A DNA stretch of 64,000 nucleotides from Phycisphaerae bacterium (GTDB lineage: Bacteria; Planctomycetota; Phycisphaerae; UBA1845; PWPN01): positions 1-64,000 of the forward strand of contig JAGNEZ010000017.1 in NCBI GenBank assembly GCA_018003015.1. Reading direction: 5' to 3'. Below the pieces are notes generated by a model. The model saw only the letters and a program-made list of their open reading frames with translations, was not told the DNA's origin and ran no database searches. Both the position numbers and the translations under genes were made by a program. How positions within the stretch are numbered: position 1 is the stretch's first letter; each line of letters begins with the position of its first letter. Of this stretch, positions 17,419-26,559 are shown piece by piece.

Positions 17419-20400
17419 TCACGGCTCGGCTCTGCCAGGGGATCCCAGCACCGCCCCGCTGGCCCGCCAATAGGCCGGATCACCCCACGTCGACAGATCA
17501 CCCTCCGGGTCACGAATGCACAGCGAGTAACCCAGCCCGTCCGTCGAAGCATACCAGCTCTCACTGTAAGTGAAATCGTGAATCACTTGGCCGACCGCAT
17601 CGCTAAGCCGCACCGTGTCGCTGCTGTTCTTGAGCTTGCCGGTGTACTGCCCGGCCACCGTGGCGGTGGCTCCGTAGCGTTCCGCGAAGGCGGCCAAGTT
17701 CTCGACCACGACCATGAACCCGCCCGGGGCCAGGGTCAGGCTCGGGAATACGAACTGAATCCCGCCGCTCAGGGTCAATCCTTCTAGCTGGAGGTTTAAG
17801 GTTCCTATGTTCTGGATCTCAAGATACTCGTATTCGTCTTCGTCGAACGAGCCGCCGGCGGGGGGATGGTACATGATCTCCGTGATGCGAATCGTCGGCA
17901 GACCCGCCGGAGCAAACAGCGCTTCGTTCAGGGCACTCCACGTGGCCCCCGACAGGGTCCGGGCCTTCACCCGCACCGTGCCCGTCAGCGAGATCGGGCC
18001 AGTGTAGATCATCGCCTCCCCGTTGGCCTCCCCGCCGGGCAGACGCGGGTCGCTACCATCCCGCGTGAACCAGATGTCCCCCGGCCCGGTCATCGTCAGC
18101 TGGAAACCGGGCGAGTAAGCTCCACCATGCTGGCTGAACACCGGCGGGCTCAAGGTCGGATACAGCCCCCGGCTCTCCAGGGCCTGCTTCATGACATTCC
18201 ACCGGGCCGGGAAGTAGGTGTTCACCAGCCGACTCTGCTCGGTGAGCCACTCCAAGTCCCGGGTGTACGGCTGGGTCGGTCGGGCAATGTCGCCCCAGCG
18301 CGCAGACTCCATGATCACCGCCGACTGGATGCTGTTGCTTCGCTCCTTGTAGTAGGCGGCGGGACGGTTACGCTCCGGATGGTCCGGCGTCCAGACCGGA
18401 TTGGCCGAATCAATCGACAGCACCCCACCATTGAACATGTGCCGATGAACGTGATCCGCAAACCGCAGCCGGTACTCGGCGTTCGCCATCAGCCTCTGGT
18501 GAAGGTGCGTCGGACCAAGCGCACCGGAGTCATCCGCGTCCATCTTGCCGATGTAGCTGACACTGTCTTCGATCACGTGTTCGGCATCCCAGCTGAGGTA
18601 TCGGAACAGCCCCCCGGGTTGCCGGCTGCGGCACACATACCAGTTCTGGTGGGCCCAGTCGCTGTTGCCGGCGTAGAAGTTGAGCAGCATGTAGTCGATG
18701 AACCAGTCAAGATCAAGGTACTGCTCCTGCAGGGTTTCATACCTGGCGCTGTCGGCCAGACCGGAGTCGGCCAGAGTCATCATCGCCCGGTAGGCCGTGT
18801 TGTCACCGTTGACGATGGTGTAGTACTGGTGCTTGAGGACGTCGTAGTCCTCCGGCGAGCCGCCAAAGTAGTCGGCGCTGAAGTCCTCGTCGGGCTTCTC
18901 GTGAAGCTCGTACACGCCCCAGTACAGGCCGTTGATGTACAGGTGGACGAAGATGTTGTGTGGACCGATCATCCCCATCGCGGTCTGCATGTTGGCCATC
19001 CAGGCGTCGCGCGCGTAATCGCCCCTCCGGCGCTGGCTGGAGTCCGTCGAATGAACCCAGCTGTTGTTCATGTGCGCGTCGAGCACCAGGGTGTTGAACT
19101 CCTGAACCACCGAGTCCGCGTACAGCGGGAACCGCAGCTTCGGCGGCCCATAATTGTCCTTGAACAGCAGCCGCATCGACTGCTTCATGCACTTCCACAG
19201 CGTGCTGCTGGAGTTGGCGGTGCTCGTGCCGCCCTGGATGCGGACACCACAATCGACCTGGAAGCCCTCCCGCCCGTCCGCGTAGATCAATTCCGCGGAG
19301 ACCGGACGCTCCCAGGCAAGGCCTTCGTCCAGCTTGTTCGAGTAGATGCCAACCCTCGGGTCAAACCAGTTGGAGGTGGGCATCACCAGCGACACCGAGG
19401 GCAGGGCGGTCAGAGCAGCCATCAACTCGCCGCTGTAACGGGAGTCGGTGATCACTCGCGGATCCATCTGGTAGTCGGCGGGAACCCAGGTATCGCTCGC
19501 CCCGGCAACCGGCAAGGACGGATCATTACCCCAGTGGTCGGGGAATCCTCCCGGGAGGGCGGGCTGCTGAAACACCGCACCGGGAAAGAGATACGTGTGG
19601 GTGTCAGTGTTGGTCGGCAGATGATCGGCCTTGAACGCCGCGGCCCGCAGCGTCGTGGTCGTGCTGATCGCAACCGGACCGCTATACACCATGCCGGTCG
19701 TCTCGCTCACCGGGCTGCCGTCCGTCGTGTACCGGACCGTGGCTCCGGGTGTCTCCGTGGTGATCTGCACCGCAACCGGAGTATCGTAGAAGCCGCGATT
19801 GAAATCGAACTTGGTGTCCGCCACGTAACCGGCGTAACCTGCCCCGTTCATGGCCTTCGGGCTCGCCGGCGAGAAGTACCGGAATTCCCCGGCCTGGTAC
19901 TCGCCCTCGCTCGCACCCTGGACCCACAGCTCGGGCATGAAGATCAGGTCCGAACTCAGGTCCAGGTCGCTCGAGCTGTAGTTCATGCCGTGGATGGCCA
20001 GCACGTTCTGGCCCGCCCGGAGCGCGCCGGCAAACGCGGTGATGTCAAACTCGTCGTAGACGCTGGGAAGCGCGGTGTGCGAACTCTTGGCTCTCGAGTT
20101 GAACGCCAGCGTGTTGGCCGCGTTCGAGGTCTTCAGCAGGTAGGTACCGTTCAGGTAAACCGCGAACGCGTCGTCGTACTTCATCTTGAGGGTCAGCTTG
20201 GTCACCGTGAGCGGACCGTCCACCGTGAAGGGAATGCGAATGTAGATGGTGAACTTGCCCTGGTTGTAGATCAGCGGCTCGACGTCTCCGTCGGAGGCGA
20301 TCAGCGGGTCGTAGGTGCCGGCGCTGTTACGCTCATACCCAATGCCGGTGTGGGCCTGCGTCCAGGCGCTTTCCGCCGGATAGTCCGTGGCCGTCCAGGC

Positions 20401-21159
20401 CAGGCCCAGATCGGACGCGGGCACCAGGTAGCGGCAAGCGGCACCCGGCCCGATCAGCTGGATGGTCGTCGGCAGGGTCTCGGCCCGCAAGCCATACGAG
20501 GCCCGGGCCTTCTGCTTGGGATACGCCGGAGCGAACGCCGACGCGACGACCAGGCCGTCCGGTTTGACCAGGGCAAGGTACTCGCCACTGGCATCGAGCT
20601 GAAAGTTGGTGTGCAGCTCGCCGTTGAGGCCGACTCGGTTCTGTCCCGACGCGAAGACAACCAGGTGCTTGAAAGCGTCGAGCTCTACCTCCGGAAACCG
20701 CCATTTGGTCGCGACCGCAGGATCGTCGGTGAGATACCAGCCCCCCAAGTTGACAGCGGAAGAGCCGGAGTTGTAGATCTCGATCCAGTCGGACCAGTCG
20801 CCGTGGTCATCGGGCAGAACACGGTTGTCCTCAGCCATGAACTCGCTGATGAACACGGCGCTCGGTCCGATATCCAGGCCAAGGCAGTTCTGGAACAACC
20901 CGAAATCGACCTGGTCCACGTCGCCGTCCTGATCCAGATCGGCGAAGCCGCAGGCGGCGGCGGGTGGGCCCAGCGCGGGCCCGGTCACGCAGCCGACGAA
21001 AACGTCCAGGTCCGCCGCGTCAATCCTCTGGTCGCCGGTCGCCTCGCAGGTGGAGCACGCTTCGCCCGATGCCAGCACCGGCCGTCCGCAAGCGACGCAG
21101 ACTCCGAGCACGAGCAGTGATAGCCGGAAGCAGACACGGCCAGCCACCCTTGGATCCAT
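17419..21159 (-). CDS. Giant secreted CotH-kinase-like protein with dockerin and two lamin-tail domains
   Basis: The product is 1246 aa. The start is taken at ATG 21159, giving a signal peptide (FRLSLLVLGVCVACGRPVLA); the frame stays open upstream without good starts. Domain order: dockerin-like EF-hand pair (about 43-94, with DLDQDGDVDQVDFGLFQ), lamin-tail domain (about 100-215, with FISEFMAEDNRVLPDDHGDW), chitobiase-like Ig folds (TPGATVRYTTDGSPVSETTG), a CotH domain (about 590-930, with FQVDCGVRIQGG, NTLVLDAHMNNSW, YINGLYWGVYELHEKPDEDF, LSWDAEHVI), a second chitobiase-like fold (IWFTRDGSDPR), and a C-terminal lamin-tail domain (RITEIMYHPPAGG). CotH proteins phosphorylate secreted proteins in Bacillus; the target here is unknown. 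The order, with dockerin at the N-terminus, is notable. Confidence 0.88.
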   Translation of the reverse strand: MDPRVAGRVCFRLSLLVLGVCVACGRPVLASGEACSTCEATGDQRIDAADLDVFVGCVTGPALGPPAAACGFADLDQDGDVDQVDFGLFQNCLGLDIGPSAVFISEFMAEDNRVLPDDHGDWSDWIEIYNSGSSAVNLGGWYLTDDPAVATKWRFPEVELDAFKHLVVFASGQNRVGLNGELHTNFQLDASGEYLALVKPDGLVVASAFAPAYPKQKARASYGLRAETLPTTIQLIGPGAACRYLVPASDLGLAWTATDYPAESAWTQAHTGIGYERNSAGTYDPLIASDGDVEPLIYNQGKFTIYIRIPFTVDGPLTVTKLTLKMKYDDAFAVYLNGTYLLKTSNAANTLAFNSRAKSSHTALPSVYDEFDITAFAGALRAGQNVLAIHGMNYSSSDLDLSSDLIFMPELWVQGASEGEYQAGEFRYFSPASPKAMNGAGYAGYVADTKFDFNRGFYDTPVAVQITTETPGATVRYTTDGSPVSETTGMVYSGPVAISTTTTLRAAAFKADHLPTNTDTHTYLFPGAVFQQPALPGGFPDHWGNDPSLPVAGASDTWVPADYQMDPRVITDSRYSGELMAALTALPSVSLVMPTSNWFDPRVGIYSNKLDEGLAWERPVSAELIYADGREGFQVDCGVRIQGGTSTANSSSTLWKCMKQSMRLLFKDNYGPPKLRFPLYADSVVQEFNTLVLDAHMNNSWVHSTDSSQRRRGDYARDAWMANMQTAMGMIGPHNIFVHLYINGLYWGVYELHEKPDEDFSADYFGGSPEDYDVLKHQYYTIVNGDNTAYRAMMTLADSGLADSARYETLQEQYLDLDWFIDYMLLNFYAGNSDWAHQNWYVCRSRQPGGLFRYLSWDAEHVIEDSVSYIGKMDADDSGALGPTHLHQRLMANAEYRLRFADHVHRHMFNGGVLSIDSANPVWTPDHPERNRPAAYYKERSNSIQSAVIMESARWGDIARPTQPYTRDLEWLTEQSRLVNTYFPARWNVMKQALESRGLYPTLSPPVFSQHGGAYSPGFQLTMTGPGDIWFTRDGSDPRLPGGEANGEAMIYTGPISLTGTVRVKARTLSGATWSALNEALFAPAGLPTIRITEIMYHPPAGGSFDEDEYEYLEIQNIGTLNLQLEGLTLSGGIQFVFPSLTLAPGGFMVVVENLAAFAERYGATATVAGQYTGKLKNSSDTVRLSDAVGQVIHDFTYSESWYASTDGLGYSLCIRDPEGDLSTWGDPAYWRASGAVLGSPGRAEP

Positions 21160-21453
21160 CGACGTTGTCTCCGCGACTGTGGCCCCGCCGCCATCCAACT
21201 TTCGGACAGCGCCGCGCCCACACCTATTATACCCCCACGGCCGACCTGGTCGCCCCAATCCCCCGGGTCGTCGCGGCCAGGCAGCCCCTGGGATCATGAC
21301 CCCGCCCCTCGCCTCACCTCGTCCCGAACTGGCCGCGGTCGGATCAAGCCGGCGCGACCGCCTGTCCGAATCGAGTGCGGCATGCCGTCCGCTGGTCAAA
21401 GGCTCGGTTGCGGACCGGCCCTTGACCCACCCCCCCTTGGAGGTACAGATCGC

Positions 21454-24400
21454 CTACGGACGCTCGGCCACACAATCCGGCCGAAGCGCCTGGGACCATG
21501 CGATCGCCGGACCCGTGTAGCAGTTCGTGAACGCCTGCAGATCCACGGCGTCGATGTCGCCGTCTCCCGCAGCGTTCTCGCCGTCGCGGTCCAGGCAAGC
21601 GCATTCGGCGGGGGCGCTGAAGCCGCTGCCGCTGAAGCAGACCTGGAACTGCCCGAAATCGGCTTGGTCCACATCGCCATCATTGTCCCGATCGGCAAAC
21701 ACCGCCCCGCAGACATCGAGCGGTGTCTTGACCGCCAGCCCGCCCCCGAGTACGTCGCCGACCAGCCGGAACACCTGGCGGTAGCCCCGGGTGAACGAGA
21801 GGGTCTCGTCACCCTTGGCGGCGAACAGCTGCAGGTACGAACTCCCAGTGCCTTCCCGCTGGATCAGCTCGATCGGGTACTCGCCTGGCGCGGGGAAGGT
21901 CACCAGCACCGAGTGGACGGTGGCTCCGGCCAACTGCGACTGGACACAGACCGGGCTCGATGGATCGCAAGCCCCACCGATCTCCAGTTGGGTCCCGATC
22001 GTGAACTGGCAGTCGTCATCGTGGGCGACTACGAAGGTGTAGGGTCCAGCCTCGGGAATCACCAGCACGCCGATGGACCGACTGACAAAGTTGTCGTCGT
22101 CCAGGTTGTTGACCGCCGGATCATCGGTCGGCCAGGGCACCTTGGGCCAGTCACGCCATCCGCCGCCGCTGCCGCTGCCCCCGCCGCCGGTTCCCGGATC
22201 GCCCATGCTGATCGCGTAGTACCGACCCTGGGCATCCCCGACCACGGCCGGGCCCTGCAGAAGGGTGATGGCCTCGGCCAGACTGGCGGTCATACCAGGC
22301 CGGTAGAAGACCTTGAACGTGCCCTGGCCGGTCAGATCGACGTTGTCGTACAACAGGTAATAGGGCTGCACGGTGGTACTCTGTGCGCCCAGGGTAGGTC
22401 CCGTGCCGTCGTCATTCCACACCCCGCCGGCGTAGATCTCCATTCCATCCTCGCCGGGCACGCCAGCGTCGTAATCGTTGGGCTCGTCCGTGTTCCAGAG
22501 GCCGCCGGAGCCGACATCGCCCGTCGGCACCGCACTGCCATCCAGCCACTTGAAAGTGCCCTCGGCCGTACCCAGGAGCGCGCCCAGGTTGACGCCGTCC
22601 AGCGAACTGACCCCGTCGGCGTCGGTGCCCGGCAACCACAGGTCGGCGTGGCTGCCAATGACCGTGCCGACATACCGGTCGATCGGCGGCTTCCAGTCGC
22701 CGGTGGCGCCGTGGAAGGCGGGCAGGTTGCCCTGGTAGTTGGCCATGTAATGCACCCGGGCCTCGTCCCAGGTCATGCTCCCGACCCGCTCGACGTACAT
22801 GCCGTTGGGGGCCATTCGCTGGGCGATACGCAGATCGGGCGGCTGAACCGCCAGCGTGATCTTGTGGAGCATCGTCTTGGCCGGCGAGCAGTTATCGATG
22901 AGCCGCAGATAGGCGACATAGTCACCCATCGACAGGCCGGTCGTGTCGAAGCTGAGCGTCAGGGTGTCGCTTTCGCCAGCGGGAATCGGCTGGGCCGGGG
23001 CGGTCTTGTCGATCGAGAGCCAGCTTACCGTCGCCGGCACCTTGTTCTCGTCCAGCAGGGTCACCGTGTACGAGGTCGGATCTCCTGACACCCCGGTGTT
23101 CGTGATCGCGACCGTCGCGTTGGCCGGCTTCGAGCCGGACTCGATGCCGGTGGCGGTGGTTGCGCTGGGCGTCATCGTGAGCCGGCAGGGCACCTGGGGG
23201 ACGACCACCAGGCCGTACATGTTGTAGTTGCCCGCATTCTGCTGCCTGAGGGTAATGGTCGAGCCGGCGGTGAAGGTCTGTTGGTAGACGGTGAAGTACT
23301 GGTTGGGGTTGCCGTCCAGGCCGCCAGTCCCGCGCAAGGTGATGTTGGCCGGCGTGCTGCCTTCGTCGATACCGATGAAATCCGGCTGCCGCAAGCCATC
23401 CCTGTCGGGCGACAGCCCGGTATCGAGCTGGAGCCATCCCTCGTTTGCCACCCAGGGCATCGTCCCAGTCGTGCCGCTGCCGAGCGTGGGCGGATCGGTG
23501 TTGGTGGCGGTGGCATCACCGACCCGATTGTCGATCAAGAGATAGGCCAGGACGTCGGAGGCGACGGTCACGTTCAGCTGTACCGTGGCGTTGTCGCGGT
23601 TGGACTGGAGGGTGGATACATACTCACCCCCGAGCAGGTAGGGTGGCAGGCCCGGGCGGACCGCCCCGGTGTTGGCCAGCGTTCCGGTCGCGTCGAATCT
23701 CGCGCCCATGTACCTGTGATTGCGGTCGATCAGGGCGAAGACGTAATCGGTGAAGTACACCACCGTGTTGGCGAAGTCGTTCTCGCGCTGGGCGGTGGGC
23801 CCGATGCCGCCGGGCGCCCCGTCGGAGTTGAAGATCGAGACATAGGTGATGGCTCCGATCGCCAGGGTCACCGTGTGGACCGTTGTTCGACCGCAGCTAT
23901 CGACGAACTTGACGTAGGCCGTGTACCTGCCGGCCGGAAGACCGGTGGCGTCGAAGCTGAGGGTCAACGTGTCGCTGCCGCCGCCGGGAACCGTCCCACC
24001 GACCTTGTCGAGCGTGAGCCAGTCCCAGTCATACGCATTCAGATTGGCGTCACATTCGGCCACCGTGTAGGTGGCCGGCAGGTTGGCCGCACCCACGTTA
24101 TCGATGGTCTGCGTGATCGGGGCCGGACTGGTGCCGTCAGGCAGGCCGACGGCCAGCGTCTCGGTGGGGATGGACAGGTCGCATTCGGCCCGCGGCGTGA
24201 CCACCAGGCCGTACATGTTGCCGCCGAACGGCGGACCCGGCTTCAAATGGATCACCTCGCCGGCCAGGAACTCCTTGCGGTAGATCACGTAGGCGTTCTG
24301 GACACTCTTGCCCGGTCCGGGGACCAGATTCGTGGTGGTAGTCGCCCGGAGCGCGAAGTCCGCGATCGAGCCGCCTTCGTCGATGCCGACGTAGTCGGGC

Positions 24401-26058
24401 TGCGCGTTTCGCGCCGGCATCTGGGCGCGGTTCGCGTAGTCCCAGGTATTCATCCGCCGCCACCCATCGGTCAGGACCCAGTCCATGCTCGCGGGCCCGA
24501 TCACCGCGGGGTCGGTGTTGATGCTGTCGCCCGTCCGGTTGTCCACAAGCAGGTAAGCGGTGACGTCCTGCTGGTTGAGCGTCACTTCCATCTGGAATGA
24601 GCCGTTGTCCTTGTTGTCATTGCGGGTGCTGACGTATTCGCTGCCGGGCACGGTCAGGTAGGTGGGTAATCCGGCCACGATACTGCCCGCCGCGGGATCA
24701 CCGGTCGACAAGGTCAGATTGCCGGCCGAGGTGAACACGGCGCCCTTGTATTGGTGGGTGCGGTCCGTGTAGCAGAATACCTCCTCGCCGAAGGGAACGA
24801 CGACGCCAGTCTGGTCGTTCTCCCGTTGGGAGCTGTACGTGCCGCCGTTGGTGATCGGCCCGTCGGAGCCGGAATCGGTCACCGAAAGGATTAGCTTGGT
24901 CGCATCCAAAAGAACCAGGTTCACCCTGACCAGATGCGCCGTGGCCGGAGCGCAGGTACTGGTCACCTGCACGTAGGCCGTGTAGGCGCCGGGCGACAGG
25001 CCCGCGATGGCGTAGTTGACGGTCACCGTGTCGGTTGCTCCGGGGGCCAGCGGGCTGGCCGGCGCCGTCTTGCTGAGCGAGATCCAGCTCACGTCGCCGG
25101 GTGTCGTGGCGTCGATCATCTCCTGGGCCGTGTAGGAGACCGGGCCGGCGTCGCCGTAGGCCGTGAGGGTGATGGGCGAGCCCGCCGGGTTGGTGCTGTT
25201 GGCGAAACCTTGTGCCGAAACGGACGAGGGCGACACGAGCAGCGCGCAGACCGCTGCTCGGGGATTCGGCACCACGACCAGGCCGTACATGTTATTGCCC
25301 GTGGCCTGCTCCTTCAGGTTGATCACCGAACCGGCGCTGAAGTCCTTCCGGTAGACGGTCGCGAACTGGTTGAGTCCTTCGCCGGGGCCATACGCCAAGC
25401 CTCCAGGGGTGGTCGCGTGGGGTCGAGCCGAGAAGTCGGTGATCGACGAACCCTCGTCGTAGCCGACGAAGTCCGGCTGACCGTTCGGCGACAGGCCGGT
25501 GTTCACCTGGACCCAGCCGTCGTCGGCCACCCAGGGCAGCAACCCGGTGCCACCGCTGCCCAACGCGGGGGGAAGCGTGTAGCCGCCGTTGCCATTCCGG
25601 TTGTCAATGAGGAGGTAAGCGGTGACGTTCTGTGCTCCGATGGTCACGTTGATACCGAACGGCGCGGCATTGTCCCGGTTGGTGTTGAGGGAAGCGACGT
25701 ACTCGCCGCCCACCAGGTAAGGCGGCATGATGCCGATCGTGTTACCGGTCGTGGAGAGCAGGCCGGTGGCCGAGTTGAATCTCGGGGCGTTGTATTCGTG
25801 GGTGCGGTCGGTGTAGCAGGGAACGTCCTCCCCGAAGAGCACGATGCCCGGATCCACCGGGGGCAGAGCGGCATAGTAGCCGAGGTCGTTCTCCCGCTGG
25901 GTGGTGACCCCGTTCAGAACCGGCGCATCCGAACTGACGTCGGTCACATAGGAAATGAGCTGTGCGTTACCGCCGAGCGGGATGGCCAGGATGAGGGCGG
26001 CGGCGCCGCAAGCCAGACGACACCGACTGATCCGGATCTGCGAACCCTTGGAGCGCAT
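21454..26058 (-). CDS. Giant secreted protein: three ~350-aa repeats, C-type-lectin-like, PA14-like and dockerin-like domains
   Basis: The product is 1534 aa with a signal peptide (LACGAAALILAIPLGGNAQ) and an AAGGAGG ribosome site. Residues 33-384, 387-734 and 737-1071 are three copies of one unit. Each has a first part with QREND, EDVPCYTDRTHEY, LVGGEYV, NRDN, AYLLIDNR, DEGS and NMYGLVV, and a second, BACON/Ig-like part ending in LSPGAYTAYVQVTSTC. They are followed by a C-type-lectin-like domain (about 1080-1240; FKWLDG, LWNTDEPNDYD, EDGMEIYAGGVWND), a Gly/Ser linker, a PA14-like beta domain (about 1310-1420; AGPYTFVVAHDDDCQF) and a dockerin-like end (DRDNDGDVDQADFGQFQ). It probably binds glycans or the cell surface; no enzyme active site is seen. 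Confidence 0.85.
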   Translation of the reverse strand: MRSKGSQIRISRCRLACGAAALILAIPLGGNAQLISYVTDVSSDAPVLNGVTTQRENDLGYYAALPPVDPGIVLFGEDVPCYTDRTHEYNAPRFNSATGLLSTTGNTIGIMPPYLVGGEYVASLNTNRDNAAPFGINVTIGAQNVTAYLLIDNRNGNGGYTLPPALGSGGTGLLPWVADDGWVQVNTGLSPNGQPDFVGYDEGSSITDFSARPHATTPGGLAYGPGEGLNQFATVYRKDFSAGSVINLKEQATGNNMYGLVVVPNPRAAVCALLVSPSSVSAQGFANSTNPAGSPITLTAYGDAGPVSYTAQEMIDATTPGDVSWISLSKTAPASPLAPGATDTVTVNYAIAGLSPGAYTAYVQVTSTCAPATAHLVRVNLVLLDATKLILSVTDSGSDGPITNGGTYSSQRENDQTGVVVPFGEEVFCYTDRTHQYKGAVFTSAGNLTLSTGDPAAGSIVAGLPTYLTVPGSEYVSTRNDNKDNGSFQMEVTLNQQDVTAYLLVDNRTGDSINTDPAVIGPASMDWVLTDGWRRMNTWDYANRAQMPARNAQPDYVGIDEGGSIADFALRATTTTNLVPGPGKSVQNAYVIYRKEFLAGEVIHLKPGPPFGGNMYGLVVTPRAECDLSIPTETLAVGLPDGTSPAPITQTIDNVGAANLPATYTVAECDANLNAYDWDWLTLDKVGGTVPGGGSDTLTLSFDATGLPAGRYTAYVKFVDSCGRTTVHTVTLAIGAITYVSIFNSDGAPGGIGPTAQRENDFANTVVYFTDYVFALIDRNHRYMGARFDATGTLANTGAVRPGLPPYLLGGEYVSTLQSNRDNATVQLNVTVASDVLAYLLIDNRVGDATATNTDPPTLGSGTTGTMPWVANEGWLQLDTGLSPDRDGLRQPDFIGIDEGSTPANITLRGTGGLDGNPNQYFTVYQQTFTAGSTITLRQQNAGNYNMYGLVVVPQVPCRLTMTPSATTATGIESGSKPANATVAITNTGVSGDPTSYTVTLLDENKVPATVSWLSIDKTAPAQPIPAGESDTLTLSFDTTGLSMGDYVAYLRLIDNCSPAKTMLHKITLAVQPPDLRIAQRMAPNGMYVERVGSMTWDEARVHYMANYQGNLPAFHGATGDWKPPIDRYVGTVIGSHADLWLPGTDADGVSSLDGVNLGALLGTAEGTFKWLDGSAVPTGDVGSGGLWNTDEPNDYDAGVPGEDGMEIYAGGVWNDDGTGPTLGAQSTTVQPYYLLYDNVDLTGQGTFKVFYRPGMTASLAEAITLLQGPAVVGDAQGRYYAISMGDPGTGGGGSGSGGGWRDWPKVPWPTDDPAVNNLDDDNFVSRSIGVLVIPEAGPYTFVVAHDDDCQFTIGTQLEIGGACDPSSPVCVQSQLAGATVHSVLVTFPAPGEYPIELIQREGTGSSYLQLFAAKGDETLSFTRGYRQVFRLVGDVLGGGLAVKTPLDVCGAVFADRDNDGDVDQADFGQFQVCFSGSGFSAPAECACLDRDGENAAGDGDIDAVDLQAFTNCYTGPAIAWSQALRPDCVAERP
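22846..25962 (-). repeat. Three tandem ~1.05-kb coding repeats
   Basis: Units lie at about 24907-25962, 23857-24900 and 22846-23850 within the giant protein. They are diverged at base level but align at protein level through the shared motifs QREND, DRTHxY, GGEYVSTxNxNRDN, AYLLIDNR, IDEGS and NMYGLVV. Confidence 0.85.
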
Positions 26059-26559
26059 AACTTCCTCCTTCCGTCTGTAGATATGGCCCCGCGTTCTTTG
26101 CGAGGTTTCTGCTTCGACCCGATCTGGCCACGCTCAAGAGGCGCGCATGCGTCAGGAGCGAATCCCGAAACGGACTGTCCAGAGGCAGGAAGATTGGCCT
26201 TTGTCACCCCCGAACGTGGTTTCCCGGGTTACGACTTCTGTGTTCTTCGCACCCTCTCGTGCCAAGGCAATTCTCAGGATGGGGGCGGCGTCGCGCCGCT
26301 CCGCGCTCAGCTGCGAATCTACGCTCCTATGTACCGCGCGCACGGGTCCAAGTCAAGGAATTTGGCGATCTGGCGGGCCGGAAGGGCGGTCTGGGCGGAT
26401 TCTCTCCGGACCTGCGGCCGGTCTGCCCGACAGGTCGCGACGGCGGTGGGGCGGAGGGGGCGGTGTAGAGAATCTCTGAGTCGGGCAGGGGTGGAAGTGA
26501 ATGGCCGGAAGCCGAGTTGGTCGCCCGCGACGGCGTGGTTCACGGTCCTCGGCGTTGGG
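26059..26559. other. Intergenic region, 501 bp
   Basis: Upstream of the giant repeat protein (minus) and downstream of the racemase-like gene (minus). It must contain the promoter of the giant protein. Short frames occur on both strands but have no recognisable product. The segment around 26200-26290 looks like degenerate former coding or repeat sequence rather than a functional gene. Confidence 0.4.

Noticed and set aside
17866-21120. A 1084-codon open frame on the plus strand opposite the CotH gene
   Set aside because: It is antisense to a clearly recognisable domain protein, has Arg/Gly/Val/His-rich composition without domains or signal, and results from GC-rich codon bias.
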